NCBI RefSeq assembly: GCF_034930985.1
Contig: NZ_JAYGIM010000010.1
Location: 186,001-250,000, forward strand
DNA from: Arcicella lustrica
Lineage (GTDB): Bacteria > Bacteroidota > Bacteroidia > Cytophagales > Spirosomataceae
DNA: 64,000 bases
Reading direction: 5' to 3'
Made by a program: the position numbers and the translations under genes. The notes beneath the pieces are model-generated. The model was not told where the DNA came from and did not search any database. It saw only the letters and a list, made by a program, of their open reading frames with translations. Positions 55,780 to 63,548 of the stretch are shown piece after piece. Every line of letters begins with the position of its first letter. Position 1 is the first letter of the stretch.

Positions 55780-56415
55780 TTATTTACCTGTAGCTTTTGC
55801 TGCGGCTGTTCCTGTTTGAGCTACCAAATTAACGGCTAATTCAAAATCATTGTCGATTGCTTTGTCGCCAAGGTTCTCAAAAAAGTTTTTTGAACGAAAC
55901 TTAATATCATACTTGGTGCGGTCAACCAAAATTTTCGCTTGAGCCGTCGTTTTGTTTTTTTCTACTTTTACAGTAGCTGGAAACTTCACCTCATTAGTAA
56001 TGCCTTTGATGGTAAGTTTTCCTGAAATTTCATAATTCTCACCTCCTTTCGGTACAACAGAAGTAGTTACAAATTTTGCTTTAGGGAATTTTTCTACACT
56101 AAAAAAATCATCCGCTTTTAAGTGTCCAACCAATTTGGCATTATAATCTTTGTCAGTCAAATCGGTTACTGTTAGCGACGTTAAGTCAATTTCAAAAGTG
56201 CCACTTTTTAGTTTATTGTTGGCTGTTACTAAACTTCCAGTACTCAAGGAAATATTTCCTGTATGTTCTCCTGTTACTTTCTTTCCTGTCCAGACAAGTT
56301 TACTTGATTGACTATCAACTGTATAAACAGTATCGTTCCCTTTATTTTTGTCGTTTGCTTTTGCACCAATTGCTAAAGCCAATACACTCGTTAGGATAAG
56401 CGTGATTTTTTTCAT
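55780..56415 (-). CDS. YceI-family periplasmic lipid-binding protein
   Basis: This 211-residue protein has a signal peptide (to about AIGAKA) and one YceI lipocalin-like barrel: YTVDSQSSKLVWTGKKVTGE, LKSGTFEIDLTSLTVTD, GHLKADDFFSVEKFPKAKF and GKLTIKGITNEVKFPATV, all standard. Members bind isoprenoids or other lipids. It precedes the cytochrome peroxidase gene and follows the first TlpA-like gene by 28 bases. Its link to the rest of the operon is unclear; YceI proteins often occur with cytochromes and peroxide defence. Confidence 0.92.
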   Translation of the reverse strand: MKKITLILTSVLALAIGAKANDKNKGNDTVYTVDSQSSKLVWTGKKVTGEHTGNISLSTGSLVTANNKLKSGTFEIDLTSLTVTDLTDKDYNAKLVGHLKADDFFSVEKFPKAKFVTTSVVPKGGENYEISGKLTIKGITNEVKFPATVKVEKNKTTAQAKILVDRTKYDIKFRSKNFFENLGDKAIDNDFELAVNLVAQTGTAAAKATGK

Positions 56416-56443
56416 GATTAAATTATTTAAATGAAGATTGATT

Positions 56444-57724
56444 TTATTTTAAAGCTACTTCTGTACTTGGAACAGGTTCTGCAATGAGTTTATCTAATTC
56501 TTTGTTCCATTTTTTAACATATTGTTTGAAGTATTTTCCTGTTACTTCACCCGTATAACCCGTATGGATTTGTTTTACTTTTCCGTCTCTGCCGATGATG
56601 ATAGTCGTAGGAAAAGCTATCATTTTATTGAGGGCTACAAATTTTTCTGAAGCCACTTTTTTATCTGCAATACCTCCAAATAAAATATCGTATTGGATGT
56701 CATACTTTTCTTTCAGTTTTCCTAAAGTGTATTTTGCATAAGCTAAATCGTCTTTTTGTTCAAAACCAACAGCGATGGCTTCAACACCACGAGCTTTATT
56801 GGCTTTATACCAAGGCGATAAAAACTGTGTTTGGTCTGTACAGTTCGGGCACCAAGTGCCAATTATTTCAACAATTACTACTTTGCCTTTGTATTTATCA
56901 TCACTTAATGAAACCTGCTTACCGTTTAAATCTGGTAAAGTAAAATCAAGTTTTTCATAGCCTTCTTTCAAGAAAGTCAATGCATACGGATCTGGCAGTT
57001 CTGCTTTTTTATCTTTTACGCCTTCAAATTTTACATTGTTATAAATGCCTAAACCGACTTCTCCCTTGATACTTTTATCAGGATTTATTTTTCCACGAAT
57101 TAACCAAGGACTTGGCCCAGAAAAGCCCGTCAACGTAAATTCATCGCCTTGAACAATTCCTTCCAATTCACGAGTGTCGCCAGTTACTTTCAAAAATACG
57201 CCTTTGAGTTTATTGCCTTTTTGCTCAAAAACAGCTATTTGATCCGCTACTGGCTCTTTACTTAAAATTTTAATTGCCCACTTTCCTGATAAGTTATGGT
57301 TCGATTGAATCTCTTTGGCTGGTTCTACAAAACGATAGGTTTTACCATATTCAGCCACAAAGGGAAGGAAATTTCCTTTGAAATTAGGAACAAGACTTTT
57401 GTACACACCCGACAGCGTTCCATCATCATTCACTTTTGCGACTAGTGCAGCATCATAAGTATTCATTTTGATAAATACTGAATCTTTTGCGATTTGCTGT
57501 ACATGAAAATCGTCCCTTCTTGAGCCATTGATTAACGTGAAAGTTGCGTGTTCAGCATCCTTTCCTTTTACCTCGAAATTAAAAGGAACTTGTACTTCAT
57601 TCACTTTAAATTCACCACGCCAAACCCCTTCTTTGATAAATTTATTTTGTGCATTTGCAGCGTTGAAAGTCAATGAGCCTACAGCTAAATAAGCGATTGA
57701 TAGTAATTGGTTTTTAGTTTTCAT
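56444..57724 (-). CDS. Exported TlpA-like thioredoxin-fold protein, copy 1
   Basis: This is the 426-residue paralogue of the gene at 53182-54489, with the same order: signal peptide (to about AANAQ), beta domains (GVWRGEFKVNEVQVPFNFEV, GKWAIKILSKEPVADQIAVF) and a C-terminal TlpA-like domain with WCPNC and FPTTIIIGRDGKV. Identity between the two is high through the thioredoxin domain (KGKVVIVEIIGTWCPNC is the same in both). As first gene of the operon it would come directly under the SAM riboswitch at 57912-58008, with a leader of about 290 bases. Function is inferred as a periplasmic thiol-disulfide protein. Confidence 0.87.
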   Translation of the reverse strand: MKTKNQLLSIAYLAVGSLTFNAANAQNKFIKEGVWRGEFKVNEVQVPFNFEVKGKDAEHATFTLINGSRRDDFHVQQIAKDSVFIKMNTYDAALVAKVNDDGTLSGVYKSLVPNFKGNFLPFVAEYGKTYRFVEPAKEIQSNHNLSGKWAIKILSKEPVADQIAVFEQKGNKLKGVFLKVTGDTRELEGIVQGDEFTLTGFSGPSPWLIRGKINPDKSIKGEVGLGIYNNVKFEGVKDKKAELPDPYALTFLKEGYEKLDFTLPDLNGKQVSLSDDKYKGKVVIVEIIGTWCPNCTDQTQFLSPWYKANKARGVEAIAVGFEQKDDLAYAKYTLGKLKEKYDIQYDILFGGIADKKVASEKFVALNKMIAFPTTIIIGRDGKVKQIHTGYTGEVTGKYFKQYVKKWNKELDKLIAEPVPSTEVALK

Positions 57725-57911
57725 TTGATTCAGTCGGTTGTTTTTATTATTCTATTAAGTTTATAGATTAAGTATATTATACAATCGTAATTTTGATTAC
57801 ACTATAAATAAATACTTATTAATTGATACAGTATTGAAGGTGAAATAGCAAAAACGCAATTCCCATCAATGCTTAATCAAGCATCATCGTAAAAAAATTG
57901 ATTGTATGTAC
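57725..57911. other. Leader between riboswitch aptamer and TlpA-like gene
   Basis: This is AT-rich leader RNA on the minus strand. It contains ATCGTA/TACGAT arms around a T7 run (about 57891-57914) and the palindrome ATGCTT-GATT-AAGCAT (about 57870-57886), which could form the expression platform. No ORF is seen. Confidence 0.4.
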
Positions 57912-58008
57912 GATTTATCCTTAGAATTAGGTTGGGGCACCTTGTTGGTGGCTAACAGGTTGCCAGAAGGTCATTGAGCCTAGTCTCTCGCTTCGTTCTT
58001 TATAAATC
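57912..58008 (-). ncRNA. Probable SAM (S-box, SAM-I type) riboswitch aptamer
   Basis: On the minus strand the outer arms GATTTAT (58008-58002) and ATAAATC (57918-57912) close a 97-base domain. Inside are the S-box-like core segments GGCTCAATGACC, then CTGGCAACCTG, and CAAGGTGCC near the 3' side, in the order and spacing of the SAM-I consensus. Base-triple positions could not be checked without a model. It begins about 10 bases from the predicted transcription start and precedes five co-directional genes. Normally SAM binding turns expression off, so the operon would be on under methionine or sulfur shortage. Confidence 0.78.
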
Positions 58009-58023
58009 TATTAATTCTATAGG

Positions 58024-58056
58024 CAAAGTTAATTAATTTAATTTTAGAAAAACAAA
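58024..58056 (-). promoter_or_regulatory. Bacteroidota promoter of the riboswitch operon
   Basis: On the minus strand TTTG (58056-58053) and TAACTTTG (58031-58024) are 21 bases apart, an exact consensus match. Transcription would start near 58017, just before the riboswitch aptamer. Confidence 0.82.
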
Positions 58057-58303
58057 TGTTTGAGTAAAAAAACTCAAAAAAATAATTTTCTTGGAGATTT
58101 GTGACTAAGAAAAAGGTTTAATTAGAGTCATTCAAGGCATCATAATGATGGCAAGTGCGAGTACTTGCACCAGTTGGAAGAGCAATAAAATACTTTATTT
58201 TGTATTTATAATCTTGAAAGAAAATCTTTACTTTTCCAAGACTACTAATATTTTTATAACATTTCCAATATCTCTTTTTTCTGTAAAACCAAGTAATAAG
58301 CCA

Positions 58304-58882
58304 ATGTCAGCATTTTTAGGAAAGCATATAGCACAACAAATTTCAATCTCAGAGACTGATATTACTCAAATATTAACTTATTTTAAGCCTCGTGTTTATG
58401 AAAAAAAAGCCTGTTTGCTACAAGAGAATCAATCTTGCAAAACATTATATTTTGTCGATAGAGGGTGCTTGCGTTTGTTTTTTTGTGATGACAAAGGGAT
58501 TGAGCAAACGATACAGTTTGCGATAGAAGGCTGGTGGATGACAGACCTCACAGCTTTTCATAGTGGAAAAACAGCAGAATTCAGTATTCAAGCCATTGAA
58601 ACGACGGAAGTAATGGAGATTGATAGAGATACTTTAGAAGAATTGTTGAAAGACTTTCCGCAAATGGAACGCTATTTTAATAAAATCTATCAAAGAGCTT
58701 ATGCTGCTTCTTTATTGAGAGTAAAGCACATTTTTACTTTTTCCAAAGAAGCATTTTATCAGTTGTTTAGTAGCAAATATCCTCAATTTATTCAACGCAT
58801 TCCGCAGAAAATATTGGCTTCTTTCTTGGGATTTACCCCTGAGTATCTTAGTGAATTAAGAAAAAAAAGTATGAAACATTAA
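58304..58882 (+). CDS. Crp/Fnr-family transcriptional regulator
   Basis: ATG 58304 (MSAFLGKHIAQQ) is chosen because the frame upstream to 58145 codes for a Phe/Ser/Lys-rich stretch without family similarity. The 192-residue product has a cyclic-nucleotide-binding-like beta-roll (QENQSCKTLYFVDRGCLRLF, IQFAIEGWWMTDLTAFHSGK) and a C-terminal DNA-binding part ending FLGFTPEYLSELRKKSM. It is a paralogue of the regulator at 20169-20768. The AhpD-like gene follows about 110 bases on, and is a likely target. The ligand is unknown. Confidence 0.87.
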   Translation: MSAFLGKHIAQQISISETDITQILTYFKPRVYEKKACLLQENQSCKTLYFVDRGCLRLFFCDDKGIEQTIQFAIEGWWMTDLTAFHSGKTAEFSIQAIETTEVMEIDRDTLEELLKDFPQMERYFNKIYQRAYAASLLRVKHIFTFSKEAFYQLFSSKYPQFIQRIPQKILASFLGFTPEYLSELRKKSMKH

Positions 58883-58991
58883 TTAAATTTAAACCATAAA
58901 TGCTTACTTAAACCAGCTTAAGTTTTTTTGAAATTCTGTGACCGACCTTTGTAAGGTAATATTTAAAACAACAAAATATCAATCAAAGGAA

Positions 58992-59432
58992 ATGGAACAG
59001 AGAATTAAAATTCAAGATGTACAACCAGCTGCTTGGAAAGCAATGTATGGTTTAGAAACTTATTTGGCTTCAACAGAAGTAAGTAAAACACATAAAGAAT
59101 TAATCAAAATAAGAGCATCCCAAATCAACGCTTGTGCTTTTTGTATTGATTTACACACGACAGATGCAATTAAAAATGGAGAAACTACCAAACGTATTTT
59201 CTTATTAAATGCTTGGAAAGAAACAGATATTTTCAGCGAAGAGGAGAAGGTTGTATTGGCAATTGCTGAAGAAATTACGCTTATCCATTTAGGAGGTCTT
59301 TCTGACAAAACTTATCAAAAAGCAAAAACCATTTTTAGTGAAAGTTACATTGCACAACTTATTATGGTGGCAGTAACCATTAACGCTTGGAATCGCATTG
59401 CTATTAGTACTCAGCTACCAGTGGCTCATTAA
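58992..59432 (+). CDS. AhpD/carboxymuconolactone decarboxylase-family protein
   Basis: ATG 58992 (MEQRIKIQDVQP) replaces the open GTG at 58938, whose extra residues match nothing in the family. At 146 residues, this has the AhpD-type active site CAFCIDLH with Cys48, Cys51 and His55, and the helices KELIKIRASQINACAFC and AQLIMVAVTINAWNRIAIS. Members act as alkylhydroperoxidase-like thiol enzymes. The pairing of an AhpD-like gene with an upstream Crp/Fnr gene is common in Bacteroidota. A bidirectional terminator follows. Confidence 0.9.
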   Translation: MEQRIKIQDVQPAAWKAMYGLETYLASTEVSKTHKELIKIRASQINACAFCIDLHTTDAIKNGETTKRIFLLNAWKETDIFSEEEKVVLAIAEEITLIHLGGLSDKTYQKAKTIFSESYIAQLIMVAVTINAWNRIAISTQLPVAH

Positions 59433-59463
59433 TGTTGGAAGGATTTTTAAAAATAAAAATTGA

Positions 59464-59507
59464 TTTTTCTATTAGCGGGCGAATTAATTCACCCGCTAAT
59501 AGAAAAA
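59464..59507. terminator. Bidirectional intrinsic terminator
   Basis: TTTTTCTATTAGCGGG (59464-59479) and CCCGCTAATAGAAAAA (59492-59507) form a perfect 16-bp stem with T or A runs on both outer sides. It serves the convergent AhpD-like and rhamnosidase genes. Confidence 0.88.
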
Positions 59508-59539
59508 TTTAAATAGCTTCTTGAACATTTAAGATAACC

Positions 59540-62221
59540 CTAAAGCTCCATTACAAAAGCATATTTCCCTGAACCTAACTCCAAACTTCCCTCCTGACTC
59601 ACTTTAAGGCTCGTGCCATTTTCAATAATGGAAGCTATCTTTTTAGTCGGAAAAGTCAGCGTTGCGGTAGTATTCGCTGGGATTTCTACTTCCCAAGTCA
59701 GTTTTCCACTGTCTATTTTCCAAGCAGAAGCAACAATTCCGTAATTAGTTTTCAAGCTACCTTTGGCATAAGTCAGCCCCCCTCCTATTTGTGGTTTGAT
59801 GACAATTTCTTTGTAACCCGCACCATCAAATTCTTTGGTATCAATGCCTGCAATGTTTCTGTACATCCAGTCGCCTACAGCTCCATAAGCGTAGTGATTG
59901 AAGGAAGTCATGCCCGGGTCTTGGAAAGTACTGTCTGGTTTCATGCTATCCCAACGTTCCCAAATTGTTGTTGCACCATGCGTTTTGATTGGATATAACC
60001 AAGACGGATAAGTATCTTGTAAAAGCAATTTATAAGCTACATCATTTCTATCAAATCGGCTCAAGACTGGGTTCAAGAAAGGCGTTCCTAAGAAACCCGT
60101 CGTTAAGTGATAGTTATACGATTTGATATTATTCACCAATCTTTCAACCGCTTGCGGACGAAGAGCTTCAGGTAACATATCAAATTGTAAAGCCAAAATA
60201 TATGCCGTTTGTGTTTCTGAAATCAATTTTCCAGATTCAGTCATGTATTCTTTTTGGAATTGTTTTTTAACTCTTCCTAATAGTTTTTCATAGTTTTGCA
60301 CATCCTCTGTTTGTCCTAATATTTTACCCGTGTTAATCATCAACTGTACACTGTAAGCATAAAAACATTGTGCTACCAAATAGTTATCAGTAATGGCAGA
60401 TTTCATTCCAATCATTCCTTTTGAATCGTCAACACGATACGAAAGCCAGTCGGCAAATTGGAAACCTGTATTCCATAAATCATTTTTAGCAGCTTTATGA
60501 ATATACTCCACGCTTTTCTTCATCGTTTCGTATTGTGTTTCAAGTACTTGCTTGTCGCCAAAAGCGACATAAACGTTATACGGAATGATAATTCCTGCAT
60601 CGCCCCAACCAGCCGCTTGCGATGGTCCATCATTCAACACATTTGGGATTACGTGTGGCACTGCTCCGTTTGAAAATTGGTCTGCCGTGACATCTTTCAA
60701 CCATTTTGCAAAAAACTGATTCGCATTGAAATTATAAGATGCCGTTCTTGAAAATACTTCGGCGTCGCCCGTCCAACCCAAACGCTCATCTCGTTGAGGG
60801 CAGTCGGTCGGAACATCTAAGAAATTACCTTTTTGTCCCCACTGAATATTTTTCTGTAATTGATTCACTAAAGGATTTGAGGTTTCAAAGTTCCCAGTTT
60901 GTTCCATATCTGAATACAAAGCATAAGCCGTAAAATCTTCTGGATTGACTTTCCCATCCATACCTTCTACTCGCACATATCTAAAACCAAAAAATGTAAA
61001 ATGTGGCTCGAAGAAATCTTTGCCATTACCACTCAAAATATAAGTTGCCTGTGCTTTTGCCGAACGAAGGTTGGTAAAGTACGGATTTCCAAATTTATCC
61101 ATCATTTCAAAATGCGAAAGTGTAATTTTATCGCCCGCTTTTCCTTGTGCTGAAAGTGTTATCCAACCCACCAAATTTTGTCCAAAATCTAAAATTGTTT
61201 CGCCATTCGTTGCCTTGAATACTTTCACTGGTTTAAACGTTTCATGCTTTTTAATGGGTTCATTCACCGAAGCATTAAGATAATCAGTAGGGAAATTTTT
61301 CTCCACAGCGTTTTTCCAATTAGCATCATTAAATGCCACACTTGTCCAATTGGCTGTTCTTTTACGAGCATCTATTACTTCTCCATCATAAATTTCAGCG
61401 AAACGAATATCACTTTCTGTTACTTTCCACGAATTATCCGAAACAATACTTTCTTTTGAACCATCCGAGTAAGTCAATTCCAATTGAAAAAGTAAAGCTG
61501 TTTCTTTTCCATAAATATTTCGCTGTTTTAGCCAAGCCAAACGTGTTCTGTACCAACCACTTCCCAAGGTTGCGCCAATGGCATTTTTTCCAGAAGTAAT
61601 CAAATTGGTAACATCATAAGCTTGGTATTGCAAATGTTTGTTGTAGCTCGTCCAACCAGGAGTCAGGAATGCGTCGCCTACTCTTTTGCCATTCAGTTGG
61701 ATTTCGTACAAACCTCTTGCCGTTACAAAAGCTGTTGCATTGACGATTTTCTTTTTTGTGTCAAAACTCTTTCTAAACATCGGCACAACACCATTTACGG
61801 TGTCGTTTACAAAACCAGAATTTATCCATTTGGCTTTCCAATCGCTTTTATTTAAAGCTGTTTGGAAATTGGCAGTTGCCCATTCTGACGTTTGTCCTTG
61901 ATTATCCCAAGCTCTTACTTTCCAAGTAATAAGTGTATTTGAAGGCAGTTTTTCTCCTTGGTAAGCATTAAAAATAGATGTTTCAGCATTTACTTTGCCA
62001 CTATTCCAGATGACATTTCTGCCATTTTTTACTTGAATTTCATAAGCAATTTGCTTTACATTTTTCTTTTCTGAAACGAGTTGCCAGCTAAATCTTGGCT
62101 TTTCAGCATCAATACCAATTGGGTTCTGTTGGTTTTCAGTTCTGAGATTTTGGAGCTTTAACTGAGCAAACAGTGTATTTGCCATTAAAAAGCAAAAGAG
62201 AAATAATAGTTTTAATTTCAT
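59540..62221 (-). CDS. Exported GH78 alpha-L-rhamnosidase
   Basis: This 893-residue protein has a signal peptide (to about TLFAQ), an N-terminal Ig-like domain (LKLQNLRTENQQNPIGIDAE, then FSWQLVSEKKNVKQIAYEIQ), the rhamnosidase lectin-like domain (FRKSFDTKKKIVNATAFVTA, GLYEIQLNGKRVGDAFLTPG), an alpha/alpha barrel with the catalytic block DVPTDCPQRDERLGWTGDAE and a C-terminal beta domain. The general acid region VPTDCPQRDERLGWTGDAEVF is intact, so the enzyme should be active on rhamnosides such as those in pectin side chains or flavonoid glycosides. It stands alone here, 285 bases from the KduD-like gene; no SusC/SusD pair accompanies it within the window. Confidence 0.94.
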   Translation of the reverse strand: MKLKLLFLFCFLMANTLFAQLKLQNLRTENQQNPIGIDAEKPRFSWQLVSEKKNVKQIAYEIQVKNGRNVIWNSGKVNAETSIFNAYQGEKLPSNTLITWKVRAWDNQGQTSEWATANFQTALNKSDWKAKWINSGFVNDTVNGVVPMFRKSFDTKKKIVNATAFVTARGLYEIQLNGKRVGDAFLTPGWTSYNKHLQYQAYDVTNLITSGKNAIGATLGSGWYRTRLAWLKQRNIYGKETALLFQLELTYSDGSKESIVSDNSWKVTESDIRFAEIYDGEVIDARKRTANWTSVAFNDANWKNAVEKNFPTDYLNASVNEPIKKHETFKPVKVFKATNGETILDFGQNLVGWITLSAQGKAGDKITLSHFEMMDKFGNPYFTNLRSAKAQATYILSGNGKDFFEPHFTFFGFRYVRVEGMDGKVNPEDFTAYALYSDMEQTGNFETSNPLVNQLQKNIQWGQKGNFLDVPTDCPQRDERLGWTGDAEVFSRTASYNFNANQFFAKWLKDVTADQFSNGAVPHVIPNVLNDGPSQAAGWGDAGIIIPYNVYVAFGDKQVLETQYETMKKSVEYIHKAAKNDLWNTGFQFADWLSYRVDDSKGMIGMKSAITDNYLVAQCFYAYSVQLMINTGKILGQTEDVQNYEKLLGRVKKQFQKEYMTESGKLISETQTAYILALQFDMLPEALRPQAVERLVNNIKSYNYHLTTGFLGTPFLNPVLSRFDRNDVAYKLLLQDTYPSWLYPIKTHGATTIWERWDSMKPDSTFQDPGMTSFNHYAYGAVGDWMYRNIAGIDTKEFDGAGYKEIVIKPQIGGGLTYAKGSLKTNYGIVASAWKIDSGKLTWEVEIPANTTATLTFPTKKIASIIENGTSLKVSQEGSLELGSGKYAFVMEL

Positions 62222-62454
62222 GTTAATTTGAAAATTGGATAAGATAAATTTTATAAAACACTGATAATGAGCATATTTAAAAGTAATCCTATAAGACTAA
62301 GACTCTTCAACACACATCATCATCAAATAAGTATAAATATATCTTGGAATAAAACAAGTACTCTCATGTACTTACCTTTAAATACGCCATTATTTCATGT
62401 TACACTACCCTATCCTGCTTATTACAAATTGATTGAACTTAAAATCATAATCAA
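62222..62454. other. Intergenic stretch upstream of the rhamnosidase gene
   Basis: No gene is seen. No promoter matching both Bacteroidota elements was recognised for the rhamnosidase gene; short frames here lack any protein feature. Confidence 0.5.
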
Positions 62455-62482
62455 ACAAAAAACGCCCCGTTTCCGAGGCGTT
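62455..62482 (-). terminator. Intrinsic terminator of the kduD gene
   Basis: On the minus strand AACGCCTCG (62482-62474) pairs with CGGGGCGTT (62469-62461), with one G/T pair and a GAAA loop, followed by TTTTTTG. It lies about 25 bases after the stop of the dehydrogenase gene. Confidence 0.9.
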
Positions 62483-62506
62483 CGAGTATATATAAGTGGT
62501 TAGAAA

Positions 62507-63277
62507 TTATCGTCCCATCCAACCGCCATCAACGGTTAAAATTGTTCCTTGTACATATTTTGAAGCATCCGAACAAAGGAAAACTGTTGCTCCTTTAAAA
62601 TCTTCGGTTTCACCCCAACGTCCAGCAGGAATTCTATCTAAAATACTTTTTGAACGATTTTCGTCTCCACGCAAAGCTTCCGTATTGTCCGTAGCAATAT
62701 AACCTGGAGCAATGGCATTCACGTTAATACCTTTTGATGCCCACTCGTTAGCGAAAGCTTTTACCAAACTTCCGATAGCACCTTTACTTGCCGCATAACT
62801 CGGCACATTAATTCCGCCTTGGAATGTCAATAAAGAAGCCGTAAATACGATTTTACCTGAACCTTGGGCTATCATCATTTTACCAATCTCACGAGTAAGA
62901 ATAAATTGAGCATCCAAATTAATACTCAGTACATTATCCCAATATTCATCTGAATGTTCTGCAGCAGGATTTCTTAAAATTGTACCTGCATTATTCACCA
63001 AAATATCAATGACTGGAAAATCCGTTTTTACTTGATTGATAAAAGTATAAAGAGCATTTCTATCCGAAAAATCACATTGATAGGCTTTGAAATTTCTGCC
63101 CAATGCACTTACTTCTTTTTCTACTTGGCTACCTTCGAGTTCCAAGGAAGCCGAAACGCCAATAATATCGGCACCAGCTTCTGCTAAAGCTAAAGCCATT
63201 GCTTTACCGATTCCTTTTTTACAACCTGTTACTAATGCAATTTTGCCATCAAGGCGAAATAAATCGAGCGTGTTCAT
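62507..63277 (-). CDS. kduD: SDR-family 2-deoxy-D-gluconate 3-dehydrogenase-like protein (KduD)
   Basis: This is a 256-residue cytoplasmic short-chain dehydrogenase. It has the nucleotide-binding motif TGCKKGIGKA, NNAG in the central strand, the catalytic Ser region FTASLLTFQGG, catalytic Tyr and Lys in SYAASKGA, and the tail block GTILTVDGGWMGR typical of KduD. KduD converts 2,5-diketo-3-deoxygluconate to 2-keto-3-deoxygluconate in pectin/uronate breakdown. The N-terminus LDLFRLDGKIALVTG also fits. No kduI or lyase gene is adjacent within the window; the rhamnosidase next door is consistent with pectin (rhamnogalacturonan) use. Other hexuronate dehydrogenases of the same family cannot be fully excluded. 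Confidence 0.82.
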   Translation of the reverse strand: MNTLDLFRLDGKIALVTGCKKGIGKAMALALAEAGADIIGVSASLELEGSQVEKEVSALGRNFKAYQCDFSDRNALYTFINQVKTDFPVIDILVNNAGTILRNPAAEHSDEYWDNVLSINLDAQFILTREIGKMMIAQGSGKIVFTASLLTFQGGINVPSYAASKGAIGSLVKAFANEWASKGINVNAIAPGYIATDNTEALRGDENRSKSILDRIPAGRWGETEDFKGATVFLCSDASKYVQGTILTVDGGWMGR

Positions 63278-63488
63278 TTTTGTTTTGTTATAAATGCTTT
63301 ATAATAATCTCGTTAATGTTACAAAACAATATACTTTTCAAGTTAATCAAGCAATTCTCTTTGAAATTTTATAGAGAAAAGGCACATTTCAATAATATCT
63401 GTCATGATTGAGACGAAATTATCCAAAAATATTTAATCACAGTCTTTTCTATCAATACAAATTTAAGTAGTCAGTTAGCAATTTTCTT
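63278..63488. other. Intergenic stretch with no gene seen
   Basis: This is a divergent intergenic region between kduD and the AAA ATPase gene. No clear promoter pair and no ORF were seen. Confidence 0.5.
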
Positions 63489-63541
63489 AAATTTATTCCT
63501 GCAATTTAAAAATATAATTTTAAATTTACAGGAATAAATTT
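63489..63541 (+). promoter_or_regulatory. 53-bp near-perfect palindrome upstream of the AAA ATPase gene
   Basis: AAATTTATTCCTG (63489-63501) pairs with CAGGAATAAATTT (63529-63541), and the inner AATTTAAAA (63503-63511) with TTTTAAATT (63518-63526), interrupted by one and two unpaired bases. It ends 7 bases before the ATG at 63549. It could be an operator for autoregulation or an RNA stem covering the start codon. Confidence 0.65.
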
Positions 63542-63548
63542 TATCATT

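Noticed and set aside
62267..62503. Plus-strand frame of 78 codons between the rhamnosidase and kduD genes
   Set aside because: It runs through the kduD terminator, has low-complexity composition and no recognisable family.
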